A model generated the notes under the pieces. That model did no database searches and was not told the origin of the DNA. It saw only the letters and a list, made by a program, of their open reading frames with translations. Below, in pieces: positions 1 through 7,166 of a stretch of 19,882 bases of DNA. Source of the DNA: JALZHR01 sp036388635 (lineage in GTDB: Bacteria; Acidobacteriota; Blastocatellia; Pyrinomonadales; Pyrinomonadaceae); assembly GCA_036388635.1 (NCBI GenBank), contig DASVRL010000154.1:1-19882 (forward strand), in the 5' to 3' direction. The position numbers and the translations under genes were made by a program. Positions within the stretch are counted from its first letter, which is position 1. Each line of letters begins with the position of its first letter.

Positions 1-49
1 TTATGATAAACAATTCGGACAAATCATTTCAATACTTTTATTTTTAAAT

Positions 50-2128
50 ATGAACGACATCAACCTTTTGGAAAATCAGCCGGTTGCCTGGACGCCTTCC
101 GAAGAAGTTATCGAACGCGCTCAACTAACGCGCTTTATGAAACAAGTCGGCGCCGCCTCGTTTGACGAGCTTTATCAATTTTCGATAACGGAAGTCGAAA
201 AATTCACGACGGAAGTTTTGCATTTTCTGGACATAAAATTTAATCCGCCGTATGAACAGTTGCTCAATTTGTCCGGCGGCGTCGAGTTTCCCGATTGGTG
301 CGCGGGCGCGGGTTTGAATATTACGGAAATGTGCGTTGACCGCTGGATCGGGACGGAAATCGAAAATCAGCCCGCGATAATCTGGGAAGGCGAAGATAAA
401 GAAGTCAGGCAAGCTACTTATGCCGAACTACTCGAGCAGGTTGAACTTTGCGCGGCGGGCTTACGCGCCGACGGTTTAAGCAAAGGCGATGCAGTCGGGA
501 TTCATTTACCGATGATAATTGAAACCGTTATTGCGCTACTTGCAATTAACCGAATCGGCGCAATTGCCGTTCCTGTTTTTTCCGGTTACGGCGTGGAAGC
601 AATCGCTTCGAGATTAAATGCCGTCGGCGCAAAAGCACTTTTCACTTGCGACGGTTTTTTCCGGCGCGGGAAAGCGATTCCTGCTTTGCAAACAGCAATT
701 AGCGCGGTTTCTAAATGCCAGTCAATTGAAAAAGTTTTCATTATCGAAGAATCAAAAGGCGATTTTGAGGAAGAATATCAAAAAAGAAGATTAGGAGAAG
801 AAATTGAAAAACGGAATAAAGAACTCAAATCAAAAGAAGATTTAAGCGTTTCGGAAAATACAAAATATGCCGAATCGAATTTACGCTTGGTTTACTCGCT
901 CTGGAAAAATTTGATAAATAAAGGAAAAGAGCATCTCGCTAAACTAAATCATCTGGAACCGACCGCCGCCGAAGACCCTTTGATTATTCTTTACACTTCC
1001 GGCACGACCGGAAAACCGAAAGGCATCGCGCACACGCATTGCAGCTTTCCGATAAAAGCGGCGCAGGATATGGCTTTCGGCACGGACGTCGGGCGCGGCA
1101 CGCGCATCTCGTGGCTAACCGACATCGGCTGGATGATGGGACCGTGGCTGATTTACGGCGCTTTGATTCGAGGCGCGACCATCGTCATCTACGACGGCGC
1201 GCCCGATTTTCCCGCGCCCGACCGAATGTGGGAATTTTGCGCGAAACACAAAGTCGAGATTTTGGGAATTTCTCCGACATTAGTTCGCGCGCTCGCCGCG
1301 CACGGCGACGAATTGCCGAAAAAACACGACCTTTCCGCTTTGCGCGCTTTCGCTTCGACGGGCGAGCCGTGGAATCCCGCGCCGTGGTGGTGGCTTTTCG
1401 AGAAAGTCGGCGATTCGCGCATTCCGATTATCAATTATTCGGGCGGCACGGAAATTTCGGGCGGAATTTTGATGGGAAATCCGCTTCTTCCGATAAAACC
1501 CTGCTCGTTTCCGGCGCCGTGTCCCGGCATTGCGGCTGATATTCTGGATGAATCGGGCGAATCGGTCGGCGCCAATCAGGTCGGCGAGCTGGCTATAAAG
1601 AAGCCCTGGATTGGAATGGCGCGCGGCTTCTGGCACGAACGCGAGCGTTATCTGGAAACCTACTGGAATCGTTTTCCGGACATCTGGGTTCACGGCGATT
1701 GGGCGATGAAAGATGCGGACGGGCACTGGTTTATTCTCGGACGCTCGGACGACACGCTGAAGGTCGCCGGCAAACGCGTCGGACCAGCCGAGGTCGAAAG
1801 CCTTCTGGTCGGCGATAGTAGAGTCGCCGAAGCCGCCGTCATCGGCGTTCCGGACGAAATGAAAGGCACGGCAATGGTCGCGTTCTGCGTTTTAAAAACA
1901 AAAGCGACGGAAAATCTCGAAGCGGAATTAAAATCGGTCGTGGCAAAAGATATGGGCAAACCGCTGGCGCCTTCGCGGATTCATTTCGTCTCGGCTCTGC
2001 CGAAAACGCGCAACGCCAAAGTAATGCGCCGCGTGATTCGCGCGGCATATCTGGGCGAAGACGCGGGCGATTTATCGGCTCTGGAAAATCCAGGCGCGGT
2101 CGAGGAAATTAAGAGACTTTCGAATTGA
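50..2128 (+). CDS. AMP-forming acyl-CoA synthetase (acetyl-CoA synthetase-like)
   Basis: It activates a carboxylic acid with ATP and transfers the acyl group to CoA in the cytoplasm. Of 692 residues, 315-325 form the phosphate-binding loop YTSGTTGKPKG, 462-468 NYSGGTE, 548-551 HGDW, and 564-584 the hinge starting GRSDDTLK; Lys657 (PKTRNAKVMRR) matches the catalytic C-terminal lysine. The length and layout fit the ACS/propionyl-CoA ligase branch. Aligned on the conserved TE, the Trp that restricts acetyl-CoA synthetase to acetate is replaced by Gly465, so a larger acid is likely (inference). Residues about 236-300 form a Glu/Lys-rich, AT-rich insertion before the P-loop. The ATG at 50 has no clear Shine-Dalgarno. 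The substrate is not predictable from sequence alone. Confidence 0.9.
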   Translation: MNDINLLENQPVAWTPSEEVIERAQLTRFMKQVGAASFDELYQFSITEVEKFTTEVLHFLDIKFNPPYEQLLNLSGGVEFPDWCAGAGLNITEMCVDRWIGTEIENQPAIIWEGEDKEVRQATYAELLEQVELCAAGLRADGLSKGDAVGIHLPMIIETVIALLAINRIGAIAVPVFSGYGVEAIASRLNAVGAKALFTCDGFFRRGKAIPALQTAISAVSKCQSIEKVFIIEESKGDFEEEYQKRRLGEEIEKRNKELKSKEDLSVSENTKYAESNLRLVYSLWKNLINKGKEHLAKLNHLEPTAAEDPLIILYTSGTTGKPKGIAHTHCSFPIKAAQDMAFGTDVGRGTRISWLTDIGWMMGPWLIYGALIRGATIVIYDGAPDFPAPDRMWEFCAKHKVEILGISPTLVRALAAHGDELPKKHDLSALRAFASTGEPWNPAPWWWLFEKVGDSRIPIINYSGGTEISGGILMGNPLLPIKPCSFPAPCPGIAADILDESGESVGANQVGELAIKKPWIGMARGFWHERERYLETYWNRFPDIWVHGDWAMKDADGHWFILGRSDDTLKVAGKRVGPAEVESLLVGDSRVAEAAVIGVPDEMKGTAMVAFCVLKTKATENLEAELKSVVAKDMGKPLAPSRIHFVSALPKTRNAKVMRRVIRAAYLGEDAGDLSALENPGAVEEIKRLSN

Positions 2129-2211
2129 TTTCTTTTGAGAAAGAACGCATAAAACTTTTGAGATTATTGAAAAAAGACAGTAACTTCTAGAATTGGAGCG
2201 TAAAATTTGTA

Positions 2212-3177
2212 ATGAAAAATGTGTTTTATTTTTTATTGTTTGTTCTGTCGGCGTTCGGCATTTGTCCGGCGCAGAGTGTGGGCGATGTTTCATCCGAAAC
2301 CGTCAAAATCGAAGCGCAGCCCGCCAGAGGTTTTGCTTATCCGTATTATCTGTACGTGCCGAAGGCGCTGCGCGAGCAAGCCAAAGACGCGAAGAAGACG
2401 CGCACGATTCTCGTCATTCCGAACAACGCGGGCAAAACCAGCGACGATTTCAGCGTTCACGAAGCGGATGTCAAGCGGAAAATCAGGAATAACAGTGAAA
2501 TCGCCGCCCGGCTCGGCGTCGCCCTTTTAATGCCGGTTTTTCCGCGTCCCCAAACCGATTGGAAGATTTACACGCACGCTCTCGACCGCGACGCGATGAC
2601 GACCGGCAAAAAAGAATTCGCGCGTTTTGATTTACAACTCGGCGCAATGATTGACGACGCGCGGGCGAAGCTCGCCGGGGAAAAACTGAAATTCGATAAA
2701 CGCGTTATTATGCTCGGATGGTCGGCTTCGGCTATGTTCGTCAATCGTTTTACGTTTCTGCATCCGAAGCGGGTTAAAGCCGCCGTCATCGGTTCGCCGG
2801 GCGGTTGGGCGATGGCGCCGGTCGCCGTCTTTAAGGAAAAAGCCCTGCGCTATCCGATTGGGACGAGCGACTTTAAATCAATTTCGGGCGCCGAACTCGA
2901 CTTGAAAAATCTGCGAAAAGTTCCGCTGTTTTTATTTCTGGGCGGCGAGGACGATAATGATTCGGTTATCTTCAGAGACAGTTACGAAAAAGAAGACGAA
3001 GATTTAATCTTCGCGCTTTTCGGCAAAACGCCGGTCGAGCGTTGGGACGATTCGAAAAAACTTTATCAGGATAGTAAGCTGAATGCCGAATTCAGACTTT
3101 ACCCGAACGCCAAACACGTCATAACGAAAGATATAGTCGAAGATATTTTTGCATTTTTCAAAAAATATACTGATTAG
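2212..3177 (+). CDS. Secreted alpha/beta-hydrolase family protein
   Basis: This is a 321-residue protein with a signal peptide (hydrophobic residues 5-17, likely cleavage after CPA at 20), so it probably acts in the periplasm or outside. The fold is read from the nucleophile elbow GWSAS (Ser171), the late-strand segment LFLGGEDDND (candidate acid Asp247/248) and His302 in PNAKH near the C terminus, in the usual order for an esterase/depolymerase-like hydrolase. The elbow ends in Ser rather than the common Gly. A GGAG lies 13 bases before the ATG, a rather long spacing. It follows the acyl-CoA ligase by 83 bases on the same strand, so co-transcription is possible. The substrate is unknown; PHB-depolymerase/lysophospholipase-like is the nearest family impression. 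Confidence 0.75.
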   Translation: MKNVFYFLLFVLSAFGICPAQSVGDVSSETVKIEAQPARGFAYPYYLYVPKALREQAKDAKKTRTILVIPNNAGKTSDDFSVHEADVKRKIRNNSEIAARLGVALLMPVFPRPQTDWKIYTHALDRDAMTTGKKEFARFDLQLGAMIDDARAKLAGEKLKFDKRVIMLGWSASAMFVNRFTFLHPKRVKAAVIGSPGGWAMAPVAVFKEKALRYPIGTSDFKSISGAELDLKNLRKVPLFLFLGGEDDNDSVIFRDSYEKEDEDLIFALFGKTPVERWDDSKKLYQDSKLNAEFRLYPNAKHVITKDIVEDIFAFFKKYTD

Positions 3178-3275
3178 AAGCGCTCTCGGATGAGTCAGGT
3201 ATATTTATGCCGAAGTTTAGTCTTTCTTCCGTTTTGCCTCGACCGTAGCAAGCGTTGTTTTATCAGTTAATAACA

Positions 3276-3303
3276 GGCGCGGATCCCGGCATTTATCCGC
3301 GCC
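3276..3303 (+). repeat. Perfect 9-bp inverted repeat in the oxidase leader
   Basis: The arms ggcgcggat and atccgcgcc flank a 10-base loop (cccggcattt). No T-run follows, so it does not read as an intrinsic terminator on the plus strand. It may be a structured leader element or a protein-binding dyad about 290 bases before the oxidase start. Confidence 0.5.
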
Positions 3304-3575
3304 GAGCCGATGTCTCTCTCTGTTAAAAACAAGAAGCGCCGGACACGTATTTTACATTTTGCTCGACCGTGATTTGATTGAATTTGACATAAATGCGTTT
3401 GGTTCAATTCAGCAATGCAATTTAAAAATCCTACCTTTTCTCAGCCTGTCTTTGCGAGCAATTTTTCCGAATCTAAAAAAGCCCTGAAGCGTCAGTTACC
3501 AAAAAGTTGATAACAAATACCTGTATTTTCTAAAAATCCAGCCTGATTGAGACTATTGACTTACCAGCCACAATC

Positions 3576-3586
3576 AAAAGGAGGAG
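3576..3586 (+). promoter_or_regulatory. Strong Shine-Dalgarno for the copper oxidase
   Basis: The sequence aaaaggaggag has a GGAGG core eight bases before the ATG at 3593. It is the best ribosome site in the window, fixes this start, and contrasts with the many starts here that lack one. Confidence 0.85.
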
Positions 3587-3592
3587 TTCCCC

Positions 3593-5233
3593 ATGTTTAA
3601 ACTTTGGGCACAGAGAGCTTGGTGTCTTAGCCTGGCGCTTATTATTACGGTTTCGTCTATCAGCAGTTTGCAGGCGCACAATACTTCCAATAAAGCGGAG
3701 AGCATCGAGGCTCATCGCAAAACCGATTTCGAATTCAACGGATTTAATAAGCTTAACAAACAGCTTCAAAAAGACTTTAACAGTTTTAATTATGCCGCCG
3801 CCGCCGCCGCTTACCAGCGCAGTCTACGTATGGAATCGGCTGTCGACGCTCATCTTCTGGGACAGTGGTCGCCGGTATTTAATCTTCCGGTAGTTGCTAT
3901 TCACGCAGCCGTTTTGCCCGATAGAAAAATTTTGATTTGGGATTCGGTCGGCGATTTACCGAGCGAGCAGTATGAGACTCACAACACCACGCGCGCAATC
4001 ATCTGGGACCCGACCACCGGCGTCGCCACGCGCAGCGACGTGAACACCGGATTTAATCTTTTTTGTGCCGGGCACGCCGCGCTTCCCGACGGACGACAGT
4101 TTATCGCCGGCGGCAATCTGAACAGCAGCCTGTCGGGTTTAGACAAGCTGCACACCTTTAATTCAACAAATAATTCGTGGACGCTTCTCGGTCGAATGAA
4201 CGAAGGCGGGCGTTGGTATCCATCGGTAACAGCGCTGGCAAACGGCGAGATGTTGATTACCTCCGGCGGACCGTTCACCTCTGAAGTTTACAATCAGGCT
4301 GGCGGTTTACGTTCTTTGACGACTGCCGTTCTGGAAATGCCGCTTTATCCCTGGATTCAAGCCGCGCCGAATGGAAACGCTTTTTATTTCGGTCCTGACG
4401 ATAATTTGAGATACCTGAATACGAACGGCAGCGGAGCCTGGCAAAATCTGGGAGGGCGCGAAGGCATTTACCGAAGCTACGGCTCGTATGCGATGTATGA
4501 CACCGGCAAAGTTCTGGCGGCGGGCGGTTCGAATTCAGTTAAAAACACCGTTGTTATCGACTTTAAATCCCGCCGTCCGCAAGTCACCCGGGCGGGCGAT
4601 TTGAATGCCGGTCGCCGGCAGCATAATTTAACGGTTCTCCCTAACGGAACCGTTTTAGCGACCGGCGGAAACTCGGACGGGACGAGTTTGATCAGTTTAA
4701 CCGCCGGCGTTTACACGGCGGAGCTGTGGAATCCGGCAACCGGCAACTGGACAAATCTCGCTTCAATGCAAAAAACCAGACAGTATCATTCTATGGCGCT
4801 GCTTTTACCGGACGCCAGAGTTATGGTCGGCGGCGGCGGAATCTGCGGTGACTGCTACGACGTCGGCTATTTGGAAAAAAATATCGAAATATTCTCGCCG
4901 CCGTATCTTTTCAAACAGGATGGAAGCGGTCAACTGGCGCCGCGCCCTTCGATAAACGCCGCTCCGTCTGAAATCTCTTACCGGCAAAATTTCGATATTT
5001 CCACCGAAAACCCGAAAAATATCCGGCAAGTCGTGTTGATTCGCCCGTCTTCCGTCACGCACTCGGTCAACTTTGAACAACGCCGCATCCCGCTTTCGTT
5101 CGCGGTTAAAAGAAACGGCTTTCAGGCAACTGCGCCGTCTGACGCGAATATAGCGCCGCCCGGATATTATATGATGTTTATTATTGATGGCAGCGGTGTC
5201 CCGTCCGTCGCCAAAATGGTCAAGCTGTCGTAA
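3593..5233 (+). CDS. Secreted galactose/glyoxal-oxidase-like copper radical oxidase
   Basis: This 546-residue protein probably oxidises a primary alcohol or aldehyde with O2, yielding H2O2, outside the cytoplasm. Residues 1-28 are a signal peptide (cleavage after LQA). A kelch-type propeller (about 90-440, repeated GG-ending blades) is followed by a C-terminal DUF1929 Ig-like domain (about 450-546). The copper radical signature is complete: Cys158 (FCAGH) and Tyr209 (RWYP) for the thioether-linked pair, Tyr398-His399 (RQYHS) and His490 (VTHSVN) for copper. RWYP resembles glyoxal oxidase and bacterial GlxA more than fungal galactose oxidase. The stacking Trp of galactose oxidase is not evident, so the substrate is open. 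A poly-Ala stretch (68-73) lies in a linker after the signal peptide. An intrinsic terminator follows. Confidence 0.88.
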   Translation: MFKLWAQRAWCLSLALIITVSSISSLQAHNTSNKAESIEAHRKTDFEFNGFNKLNKQLQKDFNSFNYAAAAAAYQRSLRMESAVDAHLLGQWSPVFNLPVVAIHAAVLPDRKILIWDSVGDLPSEQYETHNTTRAIIWDPTTGVATRSDVNTGFNLFCAGHAALPDGRQFIAGGNLNSSLSGLDKLHTFNSTNNSWTLLGRMNEGGRWYPSVTALANGEMLITSGGPFTSEVYNQAGGLRSLTTAVLEMPLYPWIQAAPNGNAFYFGPDDNLRYLNTNGSGAWQNLGGREGIYRSYGSYAMYDTGKVLAAGGSNSVKNTVVIDFKSRRPQVTRAGDLNAGRRQHNLTVLPNGTVLATGGNSDGTSLISLTAGVYTAELWNPATGNWTNLASMQKTRQYHSMALLLPDARVMVGGGGICGDCYDVGYLEKNIEIFSPPYLFKQDGSGQLAPRPSINAAPSEISYRQNFDISTENPKNIRQVVLIRPSSVTHSVNFEQRRIPLSFAVKRNGFQATAPSDANIAPPGYYMMFIIDGSGVPSVAKMVKLS

Positions 5234-5262
5234 GAAAGATTCCAGGTGTAATTTCTCTGTTT

Positions 5263-5295
5263 AAAAGGCAAGATTTACTTGCCTTTTACTTTTTT
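5263..5295 (+). terminator. Intrinsic terminator after the copper oxidase
   Basis: Perfect 10-bp arms (aaaaggcaag / cttgccttt+t) enclose a five-base loop and are followed by ac and six Ts, 29 bases past the stop codon. The tail shares the TTTTAC / TTTTTTGCC vocabulary with the element at 6592-6654. Confidence 0.85.
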
Positions 5296-5374
5296 GCCCC
5301 GTAAAACTTCAGTTTAGCCAATCTGCGCAGACAGACAGACGCTTGAGATTTACATAAAAATTTGACGGATTGAT

Positions 5375-5902
5375 TTAATCGTTTTTTCCTTTTCTCCGGT
5401 CTTCCGCCTGGGCGCGGTCTGATTCGTTTGTTATCTCGATTCGCGGATTCAAAACATTGTCGGCGACGAGCGTGAATTCGCCGCAGTCAACACGGGCTTT
5501 GCTTTTCTCGGTAATCCATAAATTGGCGGGAAAATTCCATTGCGACGAAAGCATAGCGGTAAAAGCTTCAAGCGTCTGCCATTGACTTTTTTCCTCATAA
5601 AAAATCTCGATTTGGTAGAGTCTGCCGTCGAAAAATCTTAAATAAAGCGCGCGAATATTCGCTAAAGAATGCGGCGCTTTTCTTTCGATAAAGTTCTGGA
5701 AAAAGGTGTATTCGCCTTTTCTTTTATTTTTGATTTTCAAATCTCTGCCGAAAACGCTCTGCGCCTGGGCGGGCGACATTCCGAGTTTCAGATTTAACAG
5801 CATTGGAGCAGCGTTTCTCAATTGCGCGTCGCAGGCGCTTTGCGCAGCGCAATTCACGCCGAAAACCGACAATAACCAGAGCAGCGAAAAGATTAGTTTC
5901 AT
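5375..5902 (-). CDS. Secreted protein of unknown function
   Basis: I do not recognise this family. From the ATG at 5902 it is 175 residues, beginning with a clear signal peptide (MKLIFSLLWLLSVFGVNC, cleavage near CAA-Q) and otherwise soluble, with LKLGMSPAQAQSVFG at about 37-51, a pattern common at the start of small periplasmic SmpA-like or uncharacterised repeats. Aromatic-rich strands follow (for example LYLRFFDGRLYQIEIFY) and the C terminus is charged. A TTG four codons upstream (5914) is in frame, but the ATG gives a better signal peptide; neither has a Shine-Dalgarno. It is convergent with the copper oxidase and divergent from the DNA glycosylase, so it is probably transcribed alone. 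Confidence 0.72.
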   Translation of the reverse strand: MKLIFSLLWLLSVFGVNCAAQSACDAQLRNAAPMLLNLKLGMSPAQAQSVFGRDLKIKNKRKGEYTFFQNFIERKAPHSLANIRALYLRFFDGRLYQIEIFYEEKSQWQTLEAFTAMLSSQWNFPANLWITEKSKARVDCGEFTLVADNVLNPRIEITNESDRAQAEDRRKGKND

Positions 5903-5963
5903 AAATCGTTTCAAAGTATATGATAATCTTAGCGGAAAGCGGAAAATTTTTCGCCGCCATTTT

Positions 5964-6593
5964 ATGACTGAAACTCTCGACGAAAAAAAACTGCTCGCCG
6001 CCTGTCAAAATTTAGCCGAAACCGATTCCGATTTAGCTTTTATTTTCCGAAATTACGGCGCGCCGCCGCTCTGGCAGCGCCCGCCGGGTTTTGCGACGCT
6101 CGTTCATATCATTCTGGAACAGCAGGTTTCGCTCGCCTCGGCGCTCGCGGCGTTTAATAAATTAAAAGAAAAACTCGGAGAAATCACGCCCGAAGCCGTT
6201 TTAAATTTGTCCGACGAAGAAATGAGAGCGGCGTATTTCAGCCGCCAGAAAACGCTTTACGCGCGCGAGCTGGCAAGAGCGATTCTGGAAGGAAATCTGG
6301 ATTTGAAAGCGCTCGAAAATTTGACGGACGCTGAAGCAAAACACGAACTGAAAAAGATAAAAGGCATCGGCGACTGGACTGCGGATATTTATCTTTTGAT
6401 GGCTGGCTTGCGCGCCGACGTGATGCCGAAAGGCGATTTGGCGCTGCACGTTGCGTGGAAGAAACTAAGAAATCTCGAACGCGCGCCGAGTTCCGACGAA
6501 TTTCAGCAAATTGCGGAAAAATGGAAACCGCTCCGCGCCGCTGCCGCGCGTCTGCTCTGGCATTTTTATCTCAGCCGGAGAAATACCAAATAA
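5964..6593 (+). CDS. alkA: DNA-3-methyladenine glycosylase II, HhH-GPD family (AlkA-like)
   Basis: It removes alkylated bases in base-excision repair. From the ATG at 5964 it has 209 residues, the size of a compact AlkA without its N-terminal TATA-like domain. The helix-hairpin-helix is LKKIKGIGDWTADIYLL, followed by PKGDLAL, whose Asp is the expected catalytic residue. LEQQVSLASA near the N terminus is the usual motif of the first helical part of the fold. The reading frame stays open upstream to 5706, but that part is antisense to the secreted-protein gene and unlike any glycosylase, so the internal ATG is chosen. The gene diverges from its left neighbour across 61 bases and converges with the Lrp gene. 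Confidence 0.85.
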   Translation: MTETLDEKKLLAACQNLAETDSDLAFIFRNYGAPPLWQRPPGFATLVHIILEQQVSLASALAAFNKLKEKLGEITPEAVLNLSDEEMRAAYFSRQKTLYARELARAILEGNLDLKALENLTDAEAKHELKKIKGIGDWTADIYLLMAGLRADVMPKGDLALHVAWKKLRNLERAPSSDEFQQIAEKWKPLRAAAARLLWHFYLSRRNTK

Positions 6594-6654
6594 AAAGTAA
6601 AAGGCGAAGAGTTTTTTACTTTTTACTTTTGCCTTTTTGCTTTTTTCCTTTCGC
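6592..6654. repeat. Heptad-repeat hairpin at convergent gene ends, probable bidirectional terminator
   Basis: Perfect 11-bp arms (6592-6602 aaaaagtaaaa, 6614-6624 ttttacttttt) enclose 11 bases. From 6613 the right side is six heptads in register: TTTTTAC, TTTTTAC, TTTTGCC, TTTTTGC, TTTTTTC, CTTTCGC. The left side is AAAAAGT, AAAAGGC, GAAGAGT. The left arm overlaps the glycosylase stop codon and the T-rich side reaches the end of the Lrp gene. Confidence 0.8.
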
Positions 6655-6656
6655 GG

Positions 6657-7094
6657 CTAATCCTTCTTCTCAATCACGCGTTTTTTGACCGGCGAGGAAA
6701 GCACAATCGAAGTCGTCGTGATGCCGTAGGGCGTCAGCTGGTCAATCAGATTTTGCAGGTGTCCGACGCTGGAAACGGCGACTTTCATAATAAACGAATC
6801 GCCGCCCGTGCCGCGATGACATTCCAGAACTTCGGGCGCGTTTTCGGCGACTTCGATAATGTGGCTGTAATCGACGCCCGTAATGCTCATCCGGATGAAT
6901 GCCGTTATCGGCAAGCCGACTTTCGCCGCGTCGATTTCGGCGCGATAACCCGTAATGATTCCGGCGTCTTCGAGTTTTCTGACTCTTTCGATAACGGCGG
7001 GTGTCGTCAAACCGACGCGCCGACCGAGTTCGGCATAACTGACGCGCGCGTTCCGTTGCATTTCCTTTAAAATTTTCCAGTCAATCGTGTCCAT
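6657..7094 (-). CDS. Lrp/AsnC family transcriptional regulator
   Basis: A 145-residue regulator of the feast/famine family. Residues 1-60 form the winged helix-turn-helix (MDTIDWKILKEMQRNARVSY, then AELGRRVGLTTPAVIERVRK); residues 65-140 form the RAM ligand-binding and oligomerisation domain, with the VDY...IIEVAENAPEVLECHRGTGGDSF region typical of the family. Such proteins usually respond to an amino acid and bind DNA as octamers. Its own target is not evident; the nearest candidates are itself and the phosphoesterase upstream. The ATG has no Shine-Dalgarno and lies only seven bases past a long hairpin (7102-7164), an unusual leader that could control its expression. Confidence 0.92.
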   Translation of the reverse strand: MDTIDWKILKEMQRNARVSYAELGRRVGLTTPAVIERVRKLEDAGIITGYRAEIDAAKVGLPITAFIRMSITGVDYSHIIEVAENAPEVLECHRGTGGDSFIMKVAVSSVGHLQNLIDQLTPYGITTTSIVLSSPVKKRVIEKKD

Positions 7095-7101
7095 TAAATT
7101 A

Positions 7102-7164
7102 AAACGCGTGAGCGCGGAGTAAATAATTCAACATCATCGCTCCGCGCCGCGCGTTCACGCGTTT
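7102..7164 (-). terminator. Long hairpin between DHH phosphoesterase and Lrp genes
   Basis: The outer arms aaacgcgtga / tcacgcgttt (7102-7111, 7155-7164) and inner arms gcgcggag / ctccgcgc (7112-7119, 7140-7147) are perfect; the right side carries seven extra bases. On the minus strand it is followed by TTTTAATTTAAT, so it can end the phosphoesterase transcript, but that T-rich run abuts the Lrp start codon. Confidence 0.65.
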
Positions 7165-7166
7165 CG

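Larger units (their letters stand above)
3178..3592 (+). other. 415-bp gene-free leader before the copper oxidase
   Basis: No convincing ORF is seen. It holds a perfect 9-bp inverted repeat (3276-3284 with 3295-3303), a TTGACA at about 3388 inside a short dyad (ATTGAA/TTCAAT) but without a good -10 box, and a strong Shine-Dalgarno at its end. Long leaders like this can carry regulatory RNA, but it matches no riboswitch consensus I know. Confidence 0.4.

Noticed and set aside
3380..3420. Sigma-70 promoter at TTGACA near 3388
   Set aside because: No acceptable -10 box lies 16-18 bases downstream.
5706..5963. Upstream extension of the DNA glycosylase frame
   Set aside because: It is antisense to the secreted-protein gene, unlike AlkA, and the ATG at 5964 gives a normal-sized enzyme.
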